This document shows positions 52,256 to 62,401 of a stretch of DNA of 64,000 nucleotides, piece after piece (the stretch's first letter is position 1; each line of letters opens with the position of its first letter). This DNA comes from Salinihabitans flavidus (GTDB lineage: Bacteria > Pseudomonadota > Alphaproteobacteria > Rhodobacterales > Rhodobacteraceae). Location of the stretch: NCBI RefSeq assembly GCF_900110425.1, contig NZ_FODS01000014.1, positions 1 through 64,000 on the forward strand, given 5' to 3'. A model generated the notes under the pieces. It did no database searches. It was given only the letters and a program-made list of their open reading frames with translations, and was not told the DNA's origin. The translations under genes were made by a program, and so were the position numbers.

Positions 52256-53419
52256 ATGAGCCTTGCGCTCGTCATCGGGGGCGGCCCGGCTGGCCTCATG
52301 GCGGCGGAACGGCTGGCGGAGACCGGCGCGCGGGTGATCGTGGCCGAGGCGAAACCGTCGGTGGCGCGCAAGCTTCTCATGGCCGGGAAATCGGGGTTGA
52401 ACTTGACGAAGGAGGAGCCGTTCGACCGCTTCCTCGCCGCCTATGCCGAGGCGGCGCCGCCCCTGCGCCCGATGCTGGAGGCGTTCGGCCCGCAGGCGGT
52501 GCGGGACTGGGTCGAAGGGCTTGGCCAGGATGTGTTCGCCGGGTCCACCGGGCGGGTGTTTCCAAAGGCGATGAAAGCCTCTCCGCTGGTGCGGGCGTGG
52601 CTGGCGCGGCTGGCCGGTCTGGGGGTGGAGATCAAGCCCCGCTGGCGCTGGATCGGGGGGGCGTATCGCTTTGATACGCCTCAAGGAATTCAGGAGGTTA
52701 CGCCGGATGTGGTGGTGCTGGCCTGTGGCGGGGCAAGCTGGGCGCGGCTGGGATCGGACGGGGCATGGACGGCGCTGTTGGAGGATGTGCCGCTGGCGCC
52801 GTTCCAGCCGGCGAACGTGGGGTTTCGCGTTGCGTGGTCGGCGCATATGCGGGCCCATTTCGGCGCCCCGGTCAAGGGCGTGGCGCTGATCGCCGGGTCG
52901 GTGCGGTCGCGCGGGGAGGTGGTGATTTCCGCCGAAGGTCTGGAAGGCGGGGGAATCTACGCGGTGGCGCGTGCGCTGCGCGAGGGGGCGCCGCTTCACC
53001 TTGATCTGATGCCCGATGTGACGCAGGCGGAGATCGCGCGCAAGCTGGCGCGGGGGCACGGAAAAGCGTCCGTTTCCAATCACTTGCGCAAGGCTCTGGG
53101 ACTCGATCCGGTCAAGCGCGCATTGCTGATGGAGGGCGCGCCCCGGCCCCTGCCGGAGCATCTGGCGCCGCTGGTCAAGGCGCTGCCGCTGCGCCTTGAG
53201 GGGCCGCGCCCGATGGATGAGGCGATTTCGGTCGCAGGTGGCGTGCGGTTCGCGGCGCTCGATTCGGGGCTGATGCTGCGGGCGCGGCCGGGGGTGTTCG
53301 TGGCCGGCGAGATGATCGACTGGGAGGCGCCGACGGGGGGCTATCTTCTCAATGCCTGTTTCGCCACCGGACGGTGGGCTGGCGAGCATGCGGCGCGGTT
53401 CCTGCGCGAATCAGGTTAA
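52256..53419 (+). CDS. HI0933/BaiN-like FAD-dependent oxidoreductase
   Basis: This 387-aa flavoprotein has the FAD-binding ALVIGGGPAGLMAAERLAE dinucleotide fold, then KLLMAGKSGLNLT and ACGGASWARLGSDG. The C-terminal FAD contact GVFVAGEMIDWEAPTGGYLLNACFATGRWAG is typical of the HI0933/YhiN (BaiN) family. Members reduce unknown substrates. The gene has its own start with GGGGAT upstream, 40 bp after the hydratase. A phased GTCGGTA array lies 27 bp after its stop. Confidence 0.88.
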   Translation: MSLALVIGGGPAGLMAAERLAETGARVIVAEAKPSVARKLLMAGKSGLNLTKEEPFDRFLAAYAEAAPPLRPMLEAFGPQAVRDWVEGLGQDVFAGSTGRVFPKAMKASPLVRAWLARLAGLGVEIKPRWRWIGGAYRFDTPQGIQEVTPDVVVLACGGASWARLGSDGAWTALLEDVPLAPFQPANVGFRVAWSAHMRAHFGAPVKGVALIAGSVRSRGEVVISAEGLEGGGIYAVARALREGAPLHLDLMPDVTQAEIARKLARGHGKASVSNHLRKALGLDPVKRALLMEGAPRPLPEHLAPLVKALPLRLEGPRPMDEAISVAGGVRFAALDSGLMLRARPGVFVAGEMIDWEAPTGGYLLNACFATGRWAGEHAARFLRESG

Positions 53420-53749
53420 GCGGTTGAATTCGCAGAAAACGGCATGTCGGTAAAACGTCGGTATCGCGTCGGTATCACGTCGGTGGCGAGGGGCCCGGGA
53501 GACGCGGTGAACGCGGCGCACGGTGAGGGCGCGTTAACCTTTGTGCCGGTCGGCGGGGTTTGACCCAGCGGCGCGCGCGTGCCGCGCGCCCATTGTCATT
53601 TTTGCGTTCAGGCCACGCAGGCCCATGTCAGTTCGCGCTCGGGCCGCGCAGGCCCCGGGGCGCCGCCCCGGACCCCGAGGTATTTGGCCCGAAAAGACGA
53701 CGGGGGGTTCGGCGGATCGGAGGGGGCGCTTTGCCTCTTGCGTGGAGCG
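53420..53749. other. Gap with array D and a GC-rich extragenic hairpin
   Basis: No gene is seen. Besides the phased array, CCGGGGC (53655-53661) and GCCCCGG (53665-53671) form a stem with a GCC loop, followed by ACCCCGAGGTATTTGGCCC. From memory, GC hairpins followed by GAGGTATTTGG are common between genes of Rhodobacterales; the role is not known. Confidence 0.5.
53446..53485 (+). repeat. Phased 11-bp GTCGGTA array, site D (four units)
   Basis: GTCGGTA at 53446, 53457 and 53468 and GTCGGTG at 53479 are exactly 11 bp apart with spacers AAAC, TCGC and TCAC. It lies between the flavoprotein gene and the end of the glutathione-transferase gene. Confidence 0.9.
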
Positions 53750-54337
53750 TCAGGCGGTGGCGAGCGCGCGTTTGAAGGCCGGGCGGGCGCGGGCGCGTTT
53801 GAGGTAGGCGGCGAAGTCGGGGTTGTCCGCCGGAAACTCCGCCTTCATCGCCCAGCCGCCGCAGTGGGCCAGCAGGATGTCGGGGATGGTGAACGCCTCT
53901 CCCATCAGGAAGGGGCCTTCGCAGTCCTGCATGAGGCGGTCGATATTGCGGGCGTATTCCCATTTCAGCGGTGCCTTGATGGCCGGAACGCGATGTTCTT
54001 CCGGCAGAACGAAGCTGTGGCGGGCGGCGGTCCAGAGCAGGGCGTCCACCTCGTCGAGGATGCGGTGGGTGAAGGCGTCCAGCCGGGCGCGGTCGATGGT
54101 GCCCGCGGGGTAGGTCAGCGCGCCGTGCTTGTCGGCCAGATAGGTGAGGATCGCCGCCGAATCGGTGATCACGTCATCGCCGTCGCGGAAGATCGGCACC
54201 TTACCCGAGGCCGACAGGGCCGCGACAGCGTCGGAATGGGGCCCGTCCTGTTGATGGGTGTAGGGCTGGCCCAGTTCCTCCAGCGCCCAGAGCACGCGGA
54301 AGGTGCGGGTCGTGGTCTTGCCGATCACATCATACAT
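53750..54337 (-). CDS. Glutathione S-transferase family protein
   Basis: This 195-aa protein has the thioredoxin-like N-terminal domain (MYDVIGKTTTRTFRVLWALEELGQPYTH, with GKVPIFRDGDDVITDSAAILTYLA; the cis-Pro of VPIF and the glutathione-binding DSAAI) and an all-helical C-terminal domain. It conjugates or reduces unknown substrates. ATG 54337 fits the fold; the longer open frame upstream crosses into holA. Confidence 0.92.
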   Translation of the reverse strand: MYDVIGKTTTRTFRVLWALEELGQPYTHQQDGPHSDAVAALSASGKVPIFRDGDDVITDSAAILTYLADKHGALTYPAGTIDRARLDAFTHRILDEVDALLWTAARHSFVLPEEHRVPAIKAPLKWEYARNIDRLMQDCEGPFLMGEAFTIPDILLAHCGGWAMKAEFPADNPDFAAYLKRARARPAFKRALATA

Positions 54338-54435
54338 TCGGGGGAGTGTCCTGTTGCCTGTGTTCTGTCGCGGCGGAGTGTTGCCGCGATTGCGGGGCCG
54401 GGGCAAGGGGGCGCGGCACGGGCCGGTTCGGGAGG

Positions 54436-55461
54436 TCAGCGCGCGCCGAGCCACGCCAGCCGCAGCAGCGCGCGTTCCACCAGCGCCATCGCGGGCGCGG
54501 TCTGCCCCGCCGAGCGCAGCGTGAGATCGGTGTCGGTGAGCAGGGTGAGCGCCTGTTCCAGCCTCGGCGCGCCCCAGTTCTGCGCCTGCCGCAGCATCCG
54601 GTCGCGCCGGGGGCCGAAGATCGGCGGGCGCATCCGCGCGATGCCCTGCGCCGCGCCGCCGGGATCGGAGGCGGCGGTGTAGAGCGCGCGGAAATGCCGG
54701 GTCGCGCCGATGCACAGGCCCACCGGCTGCACCCCCTGCGCCTGAAGCCGGCGCAGCACCGGGCCGAGATCGCCGGGCCGTCCCTCTGCCACGATGTGCA
54801 GCACGTCGTCGAGCGCGGCCTCGGTCGAGAGGGGCGCGCAGGCGGCGATGTCTTCGGAGGTCACGGGGGTGTCGTCGCCGATCTTGTAGAGCGCGAGTTT
54901 CTGGAGGGTCTGGCGGAAATCGCCCGGATCGATGCTGCGCGACAGGGCGGTGAGGTCGGTCATGGCGTCGCGGTCCAGATCGGTCAGCCCGGAGCGTTTC
55001 AGCTCCGCCTCGATCTCTTCGCGCGAGGGCGGATCGTCGTAGATGCCCGCCGCATAGGCGTTGGGGTGCGATTCGAAGAGCTTGCGCAGTTTCGATGTGG
55101 CCTTGAGCGCGCCGGCGGTCACGATCACCTGCGCGTCACCGGGGGCCCAGTCGTCCAGCGCGGCGGCGATGGCGGGGGCGGCGGTGTCGTTCGCATCCTC
55201 GACAAAGGCGGCGCGGGGGCCGGGGAAAAATCCCGCCGCCTTGATCGCGTCATGCAGCGCGGCGGGATCCTTTCGCAGGTCGCCGCCGGGCAGGCGGGTG
55301 AGGCGCATCTCCTCCTCTCCGGTCTCGCCGATCAGGGCGCGGATCACCTCTTGCCGGCGCAGGGCGACGCGCATGGCGTCGCCTCCGTAGATCAGAAGGC
55401 CGGTGCGGTCGGGGTCCGGCCGGGCGAAATAGCGCGGGGCGTCGCGGGGCGAGAGTTTCAT
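54436..55461 (-). CDS. holA: DNA polymerase III delta subunit
   Basis: This 341-aa clamp-loader subunit opens the beta sliding clamp. It has the divergent AAA+ layout of HolA: LLIYGGDAMRVALRRQEVI at the N-terminus, VIVTAGALKATSKLRKLFESHPNAYAAGIYDD in the middle, and a collar helix at the C-terminus. Its ATG overlaps the lptE stop (ATGA), as in many Rhodobacterales. Confidence 0.93.
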   Translation of the reverse strand: MKLSPRDAPRYFARPDPDRTGLLIYGGDAMRVALRRQEVIRALIGETGEEEMRLTRLPGGDLRKDPAALHDAIKAAGFFPGPRAAFVEDANDTAAPAIAAALDDWAPGDAQVIVTAGALKATSKLRKLFESHPNAYAAGIYDDPPSREEIEAELKRSGLTDLDRDAMTDLTALSRSIDPGDFRQTLQKLALYKIGDDTPVTSEDIAACAPLSTEAALDDVLHIVAEGRPGDLGPVLRRLQAQGVQPVGLCIGATRHFRALYTAASDPGGAAQGIARMRPPIFGPRRDRMLRQAQNWGAPRLEQALTLLTDTDLTLRSAGQTAPAMALVERALLRLAWLGAR

Positions 55462-55952
55462 TGTGGCAGGCGGGCGGCATAGGCCATGAGGTTCGCGGTG
55501 ACGCGGTCGGCCAGAATGGTCATCAGCCGCTCGCGCGCGTCGGCGCGGGCGGCGCGGGTGGCCACGGTGCTGCCGGTGGTGGAAAAGCCGGTGAAGCTGT
55601 CGACGCGTCCCGATGTCAGCTCTTCATCGGTGCCCAGATCGCGCAGGGTGTAGCGCAGATCGCCCAGCAGGTTGTAGCGCGTGGTGCGGTTGTCGGAGGT
55701 GACGGCCATCGATTCGCGCCGCGTGGTGAGCGCGAGCGAGAGCCCGTATTGCGGTGCCTGCGCGCGGCCCAGCCGGTTTTCCAGTTCCCGCACCAGAAGG
55801 TAGCTGTCGCTGTCCGTGGGCTCGTCGATCAGGATGCGGTTCTGAAGCTGCGACGCGCCGCCCGATGGCCCGTAGGCGGGCGTGAAGCCGCAGCCGCCCA
55901 GAAGGACGGCGGCGGACAGAAACAGGAAGCGGCGGCGGTCAGATGACGACAT
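55458..55952 (-). CDS. lptE: LPS-assembly lipoprotein LptE
   Basis: This 164-aa outer-membrane lipoprotein plugs the LptD barrel for LPS insertion. The signal sequence ends in a lipobox [13 protein letters not shown]. The mature part ([24 protein letters not shown] ... [15 protein letters not shown]) matches the LptE/RlpB fold. It overlaps leuS by 14 bp at its start and holA by 4 bp at its end, so the three are one translation block. Confidence 0.92.
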   Translation of the reverse strand: MSSSDRRRFLFLSAAVLLGGCGFTPAYGPSGGASQLQNRILIDEPTDSDSYLLVRELENRLGRAQAPQYGLSLALTTRRESMAVTSDNRTTRYNLLGDLRYTLRDLGTDEELTSGRVDSFTGFSTTGSTVATRAARADARERLMTILADRVTANLMAYAARLPQ

Positions 55953-58479
55953 TCACGATCCGTCCGGGGACGACGATGAGTTTTTTCGGCTGGGCCCCGT
56001 CCAGCACACGAATGACAGCTTCGTGCGCGAGGACCAGCTTTTCAACCTCTTGTTTGGGCATATCGCGCGGCACGCTGATTTCCGCGCGGCGTTTGCCGTT
56101 GACCTGAATTGGCAGGGTGACGTTTTCCTCCACCAGCATGGCCTCGTCTGCCTGCGGCCACGGGGCATTGAGCACAAGGCCCGTCCCGCCAAGCATCTGC
56201 CATATCTCCTCGGACAGGTGCGGGGTCATGGGGGACATGAGCTGCGCGAGGGTGCGGGCGGCCTGCTGGCGGGCCTGCGCGCCGGCCTTCGATCTGGCGA
56301 GCGTTCCGGTGAAGGCGTAGAGCTTGGCGATGGCGGCGTTGAAGCCGAAGGCGTCCACGCCGAGGGTCACGTCGCGGATGGTCTTGTGCATCTCGCGCAG
56401 CAGCTCGTCGTCGCCCTGTCCTTCGCCCTGTGCCTGCGCGATGTCGGAGGCGAGGCGGTGGACGCGGGCGAGGTGTTTATGCGCGGCCTCGGCGCCCGCG
56501 GCGGTCCACTCCACGTCACGTTCCGGCGGGCTGTCGGACAGTACGAACCAGCGCGCGGTATCGGCGCCGTATTGCGAGATGATCGTGACGGGATCGACCA
56601 CGTTGTTCTTGGACTTCGACATCTTGGCGGAGGGGACGATGTCCACCTCCGTGCCGTCCTTCAGAAAGGCGCGGCCGTCGCGCAGCGTCACCTCTTCGGG
56701 ATAGTGATAGACCGGGCGGCCATCGGCGCCCCGGCTTTGATAGATGGCGTGAGTCACCATGCCTTGGGTGAAGAGCGCGTCGAAGGGTTCCTTCGACTTG
56801 GCGGGCAGGTGGCCGGTCAGGTGCATCGCGCGGGCGAAGAAGCGCGAATAGAGCAGGTGCAGGATCGCGTGTTCGATGCCGCCGATATACTGATCCACGT
56901 TCATCCAGTAGTCGGCATCCTCCATCACCGTGGGGGTGTCGGCGTGCGGCGCGGTGAAGCGGGCGAAATACCACGAGGAATCGACGAATGTGTCCATTGT
57001 GTCGGTCTCGCGCCGGGCGTGGTTGCCGCAGGCCGGGCAGGCGCAGTCGCGCCATGTGGGATGGCGGTCAAGCGGGTTGCCGGGCTGATCGAAGCTGACG
57101 TCATCGGGCAGGCGGATCGGCAGGTTCTCTTTCTTCTCGGGCACCACGCCGCAGGCGTCGCAATGGACCACGGGAATCGGGCAGCCCCAGTAGCGTTGCC
57201 GCGACAGGCCCCAGTCGCGCAGGCGGTAGTTGGTCACCCCCTTGCCCCAGCCCTGCTGCTCGGCAAAGCGGATCGTGGCGTCGATCGCCTCTTGACCGGT
57301 GGCTACGTCGATGCCGGTGAAATGATCGACCCAACGCACCTTTTCGGTTTTCGGCGGGATGAACGCCACGTCGCCGACCGGCGTATCGTCGTCCAGCGCG
57401 AAGAAGGTGTTCCTGACCGGCAGCCCGTATTTGCGCGCGAAATCGAGGTCGCGCTGATCGTGGGCGGGCACGCCGAAGATCGCGCCGGTGCCGTAGTCCA
57501 TCAGGATGAAATTGGCGATCCAGACCGGAAGCTCCCAGTTCGGATCGAGCGGGTGGCGCACGGTCAGCCCGGTGTCGAGGCCGACTTTCTCGGCCTTCTC
57601 AATGGCCTCTTCGGTGGTGCCGCCCTTGCGCATGGCGGCGACGGCGCGGGCCACGGCGGGGTCTTTCGCCTCAAGCTCCCGGGCCAGCGGGTGATCGGGG
57701 GAGATGCCGATGAAGGAGGCGCCCATGAGCGTGTCGGGACGGGTCGTGTAAACCTCGATCCCGCCGCCGTCCGTGCGCTCAAAGGAGAATTGCAGCCCGC
57801 GCGAGCGCCCGATCCAGTTTTCCTGCATCAGCCGGACCTTGGCGGGCCAGTCGTCGAGCGTGTCCAGCGCGTCGAGAAGCTCGCCGGAGAAATCCGAGAT
57901 GCGGAAGAACCACTGCGTCAACTCGCGCCGCTCCACCTCGGCGCCGGAACGCCAGCCGCGTCCGTTCTCCACCTGTTCGTTGGCCAGAACGGTCATGTCC
58001 ACCGGGTCCCAGTTGACCACCGCGTTCTTGCGATACACCAGCCCCTTTTCGAGAAAGTCGAGGAACAGCGCCTGTTGCTGGCCGTAGTATTCGGGATCGC
58101 AGGTGGCGAACTCGCGGCTCCAGTCAATCGACAGGCCCAGCGGCTTCATCTGGTCGCGCATGTCGTCGATGTTGGAATAGGTCCAGTCCTTGGGGTGGCC
58201 GCCGCTCGCCATCGCGGCGTTTTCGGCGGGCATTCCGAAGGCGTCCCAGCCCATCGGGTGCAGCACGTTGTGCCCGGTCGCCCGCTTGTAGCGCGCCACC
58301 ACGTCGCCCATCGTGTAGTTGCGCACATGGCCGATGTGAATGCGTCCCGACGGATAGGGAAACATTTCCAGCACGTAATACTTCGGCCGGGTTTCGTCCC
58401 GTTCGGCCCGGAATGATCCGGCCTTGTCCCAGGCCTCTTGCCATTTCGCTTCGATCTCGGCGGCGGTGTAGCGCGACAT
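55939..58479 (-). CDS. leuS: Leucyl-tRNA synthetase
   Basis: This 846-aa class I synthetase charges tRNA-Leu. It has the HIGH motif in [18 protein letters not shown], the editing domain ([22 protein letters not shown] with Thr-rich and [15 protein letters not shown] blocks), a zinc-like knuckle CDACGVV ... CACPACG, the KMSKS loop in [14 protein letters not shown], and the C-terminal anticodon domain. ATG 58479 is chosen by homology; the open frame continues upstream through an unrelated gene antisense. Confidence 0.97.
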   Translation of the reverse strand: MSRYTAAEIEAKWQEAWDKAGSFRAERDETRPKYYVLEMFPYPSGRIHIGHVRNYTMGDVVARYKRATGHNVLHPMGWDAFGMPAENAAMASGGHPKDWTYSNIDDMRDQMKPLGLSIDWSREFATCDPEYYGQQQALFLDFLEKGLVYRKNAVVNWDPVDMTVLANEQVENGRGWRSGAEVERRELTQWFFRISDFSGELLDALDTLDDWPAKVRLMQENWIGRSRGLQFSFERTDGGGIEVYTTRPDTLMGASFIGISPDHPLARELEAKDPAVARAVAAMRKGGTTEEAIEKAEKVGLDTGLTVRHPLDPNWELPVWIANFILMDYGTGAIFGVPAHDQRDLDFARKYGLPVRNTFFALDDDTPVGDVAFIPPKTEKVRWVDHFTGIDVATGQEAIDATIRFAEQQGWGKGVTNYRLRDWGLSRQRYWGCPIPVVHCDACGVVPEKKENLPIRLPDDVSFDQPGNPLDRHPTWRDCACPACGNHARRETDTMDTFVDSSWYFARFTAPHADTPTVMEDADYWMNVDQYIGGIEHAILHLLYSRFFARAMHLTGHLPAKSKEPFDALFTQGMVTHAIYQSRGADGRPVYHYPEEVTLRDGRAFLKDGTEVDIVPSAKMSKSKNNVVDPVTIISQYGADTARWFVLSDSPPERDVEWTAAGAEAAHKHLARVHRLASDIAQAQGEGQGDDELLREMHKTIRDVTLGVDAFGFNAAIAKLYAFTGTLARSKAGAQARQQAARTLAQLMSPMTPHLSEEIWQMLGGTGLVLNAPWPQADEAMLVEENVTLPIQVNGKRRAEISVPRDMPKQEVEKLVLAHEAVIRVLDGAQPKKLIVVPGRIVNVVI

Positions 58480-58656
58480 GCGGACGGTCCTTCGCAACTG
58501 GGCGTGTTGGGATGCCGGGCGCGAGCGGACCGGCCTTGCCGCGTGATAGGCGCACCGGCGCGCGTGGTCCAGTCCCGCAGGCGAAAAAACACCCCATTGG
58601 CAGGTGGATGCGCGGGCGGGTAGAAAGGAAGGAGGGGCGTTCGATACGGAATTGTC

Positions 58657-59916
58657 ATGAATATACTTTTCATTCACCAGAATTTTCCCGGCCAGTTCAA
58701 GCATCTTGCCCCCGCATTGGCGGCGGCGGGGCATCGTTGCACGGCGCTGACGCTTCGGGTGAAGGAACCCGTCAACTGGAAAGGGGTGGAGCTTCTGCCC
58801 TACCGGGTGAAGCGCAAGCAGGGCGGGGGCACGCATCCGTGGCTGATCGAGACCGACACCAAGGTGATCCGGGGCGAGGCCTGCTTTCGCGCGGCCTGCG
58901 CGTTGCGCGATGATGGCTATACGCCCGATGTGATCGTGGCGCATCCCGGGTGGGGCGAATCGATGTTCCTGCGCGATGTCTGGCCGAGGGCGCGGATCGG
59001 TCTGTATTTCGAGCTTTATCACCGTTCCGACACCGGCGATGTCGCGTTCGATCCCGAATTCGATGACGGCGAGGGCGAGGCGCGCCGCCTGCGCATTCGC
59101 ATGAAGAACCTCAACAACATGCTCAATCTGCCGGTCGGGGATATGGGAATCAGCCCCACGCGCTATCAGGCCGATACCTTCCCGATGGCGTTCCGCAAGA
59201 AGATCGAGGTGATTCACGACGGGATCGACACCGATCATGTGGTGCCGGACCCGGACGCCGCGATCGAGATCGAGGGGGCGGGGCGGCTGACGCGCGCCGA
59301 TGAGGTGATCACCTTCGTGAATCGCAACCTGGAGCCATATCGCGGCTATCACGTCTTCATGCGCGCGCTGCCCCGGCTTTTGCGGGAGAGGCCGGGCGCG
59401 CGGGTGCTGATCGTGGGCGGGGACGAGGTCAGCTATGGCGCGCGCGCGCCCAAGGGCCAGACGTGGAAGCAAATCTTCATCGACGAGGTGCGCGACCAGA
59501 TTCCTGACGCGGACTGGGCGCGGGTGCATTTCCTCGGGCGTATTGAATATGATCGCTTCCTGTCGCTGTTGCAGGTCAGCCGGGTGCACGTCTACCTGAC
59601 CTATCCTTTCGTGCTGAGCTGGTCGCTGCTGGAGGCGATGAGCGCGGGCGCGGCGATCGTGGCCAGCGATACCGCGCCGGTGCGCGAGGTGATCAAACAA
59701 GGGCAGACCGGGCGGCTGGTGCCGTTTTTCGACGGCAACCGGCTGGTGGAGGAGGTGTGCGCGCTGCTGGAGGATTCCGGGGCGCGCGCGGCGTTGGGCC
59801 GGTCGGCGCGGGAGTTCGTGCAGCAGGGGTATGACCTGCGGCGCGTCTGCCTGCCCCGGCAGATCGACTGGATCGGCAGGCTGGCGATGATGCGGCCGGG
59901 AACGGTGGGCGACTGA
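58657..59916 (+). CDS. Family 4 glycosyltransferase
   Basis: This 419-aa GT-B enzyme has the N-terminal acceptor part [26 protein letters not shown] and the donor domain [33 protein letters not shown], and [36 protein letters not shown] with the conserved Ser-Trp-x-x-x-Glu-Ala contact to the nucleotide sugar. Acceptor unknown; envelope or exopolysaccharide work is expected. It is divergent from leuS and alone. Confidence 0.88.
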   Translation: MNILFIHQNFPGQFKHLAPALAAAGHRCTALTLRVKEPVNWKGVELLPYRVKRKQGGGTHPWLIETDTKVIRGEACFRAACALRDDGYTPDVIVAHPGWGESMFLRDVWPRARIGLYFELYHRSDTGDVAFDPEFDDGEGEARRLRIRMKNLNNMLNLPVGDMGISPTRYQADTFPMAFRKKIEVIHDGIDTDHVVPDPDAAIEIEGAGRLTRADEVITFVNRNLEPYRGYHVFMRALPRLLRERPGARVLIVGGDEVSYGARAPKGQTWKQIFIDEVRDQIPDADWARVHFLGRIEYDRFLSLLQVSRVHVYLTYPFVLSWSLLEAMSAGAAIVASDTAPVREVIKQGQTGRLVPFFDGNRLVEEVCALLEDSGARAALGRSAREFVQQGYDLRRVCLPRQIDWIGRLAMMRPGTVGD

Positions 59917-59932
59917 GGCGGGTGTGCGCCGC

Positions 59933-60430
59933 CTAGAGGTTGCCGTCGGCGATGCGAAGCTGCCGGGCGCGGGTCAGGATCGCATCTTCCACCGCGCGGA
60001 CGGTGCTGGCCGATACGGGCGTGCCGCCACGGGTCTGCATCGCGAGATTGAGCGAGCGGGCGTCGAGCGCGGGATCCTTGACATAGATGGTGGCGCGATA
60101 GGCGCGCCCGCCGCCGGGCGGGGTGCCGTAGCCGGTGACGATCACGCCCGAGAAGGGATCGACCGATTGCACCGGCAGGAAATCGAGCACCTCAAGCGCC
60201 GCGTTCCAGATGTACTTGTTCACCTTGACGGTGACATCGGCCTGATTCCCGCGAAACAGATCCCAGATCGTGGTGGGTTCGGCCTCGTTGCCGGCATCGC
60301 GCGGGCTCACGCCCTGATTCTGCGGGGCGTCGCCACCGGCGCCGCCGGTATTGCGCGCGCCGGCGCAAGCCGCGAGCGTGAGAATCAATGCCCCCGAGAT
60401 CAGGGTGTTTGCGATACGGGTTTTCGTCAT
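59933..60430 (-). CDS. DUF3576 lipoprotein
   Basis: This 165-aa predicted lipoprotein has a lipobox [14 protein letters not shown] and a conserved C-terminal domain ([82 protein letters not shown]) of the DUF3576 family. That family lies beside leuS in many Rhodobacterales, here separated from leuS by a glycosyltransferase on the other strand. The start is ATG 60430. Function unknown; an envelope role is likely. Confidence 0.85.
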   Translation of the reverse strand: MTKTRIANTLISGALILTLAACAGARNTGGAGGDAPQNQGVSPRDAGNEAEPTTIWDLFRGNQADVTVKVNKYIWNAALEVLDFLPVQSVDPFSGVIVTGYGTPPGGGRAYRATIYVKDPALDARSLNLAMQTRGGTPVSASTVRAVEDAILTRARQLRIADGNL

Positions 60431-60697
60431 GTCACCGGTCACCTGCTGGAACGCCTACCGTCCTATCCAAGGGGGGCGGCGGGGGCAAGGGTTTTTGCCC
60501 GCGGCGCCGGGCGCATGGGGGTGTATCGGTCCGGCGGTGGGAAAAGGGTGTGGCATCGTTGCACCATCTTGGCGGCCCAATGCCGGGGTGGGGTCTGCGC
60601 CGCTTGCAAACACCCCCCGAAAAGAGCGATTGAACCTCACATACCCTTTCCGGATTCACTGGATTGGGCGCATCTTTAGAAATCCGAGGGAAAAACG

Positions 60698-61624
60698 ATG
60701 AAAAAAGTTCTCTTTGCAACGACGGCGCTCATCGCCACCGCCGGCATGGCAGCTGCCGAAGTGTCGCTCAGCGGTTATGGCCGTATGGGTGTTCGTTACG
60801 ACGATTCCGCAGCCGGTTCTTCCACCCTGCTCTACAACCGCTTCCGCCTCCAGGTGGACGTGAAGACCGAAGCCGACAACGGCCTCACCTTCGGTGGTCG
60901 CATCCGTGCGCAGTCCACTTCCATGGGCAACAACATGACCGGCTTTGCTTTCAACGCACCGCAGGTCTATGCAGAGTGGCAAGGTGCGCGCGTTGCCATC
61001 GGCAACATCTGCGGCGCCATCGAATGCATGCCCGGCATCTACATGGCCACCCAGTCGGCCGACCTCGGCCTGACCGGCCTTGGCTTCATGAGCCTCGTGA
61101 CCAACACGTCGCAGCAGGGCTACTTCAACTGGGACGCCTATAGCTCGGGCGGCGCCAGCGTGGGCACCAGTGGTGCGGCACAGGGTATCGAAATCAGCTA
61201 CTCGGCTGGTGACTTTGGTGCACACCTCTCGCACACCAACGACATTGGCACCGCGCGCACTGCTGTTCACGGTTCCTACAACTTCAACGGCTGGACCGTT
61301 GCCCTGGGTTACCAGGACAGTGAAGTTGCTGGCGAAGACAAGCTCGTCCTGACCGCCACCGGCAAGGTCGGCGACGTGGGCCTGCGCTTTGGCGTGGCGG
61401 ATAACGACGGCGTGACCAAAGCCATGCTCGGCGGTCAGTTCAACGTTGGCGCGGCAACCCGCATCGACGCGACTGTGACCACTGAAGACAGCGCCGCTGG
61501 CGGCGAAACCTTCGGTGTGGGCGTGTCCCACAGCCTCGGCGGCGGCGCGTCGCTCGAAGCCGGTGTTGTTCACGATGTGAACGGCTACAACCACGCCGAC
61601 TTCGGTGTTCGCTTCAACTTCTGA
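60698..61624 (+). CDS. Outer-membrane porin
   Basis: This 308-aa porin has a signal peptide (MKKVLFATTALIATAGMAAA), then a 16-stranded-type beta-barrel sequence: EVSLSGYGRMGVRYDD, alternating aromatic/polar strands, a disulfide-like CGAIEC loop at about residue 105-110, and a C-terminal aromatic strand ending DFGVRFNF, the outer-membrane sorting signal. It admits small solutes. GAGGGA precedes ATG 60698, and a strong terminator ends the message. Confidence 0.95.
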   Translation: MKKVLFATTALIATAGMAAAEVSLSGYGRMGVRYDDSAAGSSTLLYNRFRLQVDVKTEADNGLTFGGRIRAQSTSMGNNMTGFAFNAPQVYAEWQGARVAIGNICGAIECMPGIYMATQSADLGLTGLGFMSLVTNTSQQGYFNWDAYSSGGASVGTSGAAQGIEISYSAGDFGAHLSHTNDIGTARTAVHGSYNFNGWTVALGYQDSEVAGEDKLVLTATGKVGDVGLRFGVADNDGVTKAMLGGQFNVGAATRIDATVTTEDSAAGGETFGVGVSHSLGGGASLEAGVVHDVNGYNHADFGVRFNF

Positions 61625-61652
61625 TCTTCGGAAGTCGAACGTATCGCTTAGA

Positions 61653-61680
61653 GGGCAGGTCCATCGGACCTGCCCTTTTC
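61653..61680 (+). terminator. Rho-independent terminator of the porin gene
   Basis: GGGCAGGTCC (61653-61662) and GGACCTGCCC (61666-61675) make a 10-bp perfect stem with an ATC loop, then TTTTCTTTTG. Confidence 0.95.
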
Positions 61681-61741
61681 TTTTGCGGCGCGATGGTGTT
61701 GTTTGCCCCTGTCACAGAATACTGCAGCCAGAGGGCCCGCC

Positions 61742-62395
61742 ATGCCGCTATCCGAGATCCTGACCCGCATCCAAAAGGCCGAGGCAGAGGCCGGGCGCGC
61801 GGCTGGCAGCGTCAAGCTCATCGCCGTGTCCAAGCGGCAGCCCAACGAGAGGGTGGAGGCGGTTCTCAGCGAGGGCCACCGCCGGTTCGGAGAGAACATG
61901 GTGCAGGAGGCCGCCGGCAAATGGCCCGATTTCCGCGCGCGGTTCGAGGGGATCGAGCTGCATCTGGTCGGCCCGCTTCAGACCAACAAGGCCCGGCAGG
62001 CGGTGGAGCTTTTCGAGGCGATCCATTCGGTGGACCGGCCCAAGCTGGCCAAGACACTGGCGCGGCTGGCGCAGGAGATGGGCCAGTGCCCGGAGCTTTT
62101 CATACAGGTCAATACCGGCGAGGAGCCGCAGAAAGCGGGCGTTCTGCCCACCGAGGCGGATGATTTCGTCGCCGACTGCCGCGCGCTCGACCTGCCGGTT
62201 GCGGGGCTGATGTGCATCCCGCCCGTCGATGAGGAACCCGCGCTGCATTTCGCGCTGCTGGCCAAGATCGCGGAGCGCAACGGGCTTTCTGGCCTCAGCA
62301 TGGGAATGAGCGGCGATTTCGAGACCGCCGTGGCCCTTGGCGCGACGCATGTTCGCGTCGGCTCCGCCATCTTCGGAGAGCGCGAGGCGCGCTGA
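61742..62395 (+). CDS. yggS: YggS/PLPBP-family pyridoxal-phosphate homeostasis protein
   Basis: This 217-aa cytosolic protein binds PLP on the lysine in LIAVSKRQPNE and keeps free PLP at safe levels. Other features are FGENMVQEAAGKW, ELHLVGPLQTNKARQAV, FIQVNTGEEPQKAGV, and the C-terminal GLSMGMSGDFETAVALGATHVRVGSAIFG. It is full length. ATG 61742 was chosen at the family start. Confidence 0.95.
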   Translation: MPLSEILTRIQKAEAEAGRAAGSVKLIAVSKRQPNERVEAVLSEGHRRFGENMVQEAAGKWPDFRARFEGIELHLVGPLQTNKARQAVELFEAIHSVDRPKLAKTLARLAQEMGQCPELFIQVNTGEEPQKAGVLPTEADDFVADCRALDLPVAGLMCIPPVDEEPALHFALLAKIAERNGLSGLSMGMSGDFETAVALGATHVRVGSAIFGEREAR

Positions 62396-62401
62396 TCGGG
62401 G

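Noticed and set aside
55882-58416. An 844-codon open frame antisense to leuS
   Set aside because: It lies wholly within leuS and lptE on the other strand, has His/Gly/Val-rich repetitive composition and no domain; it is a GC-codon shadow.
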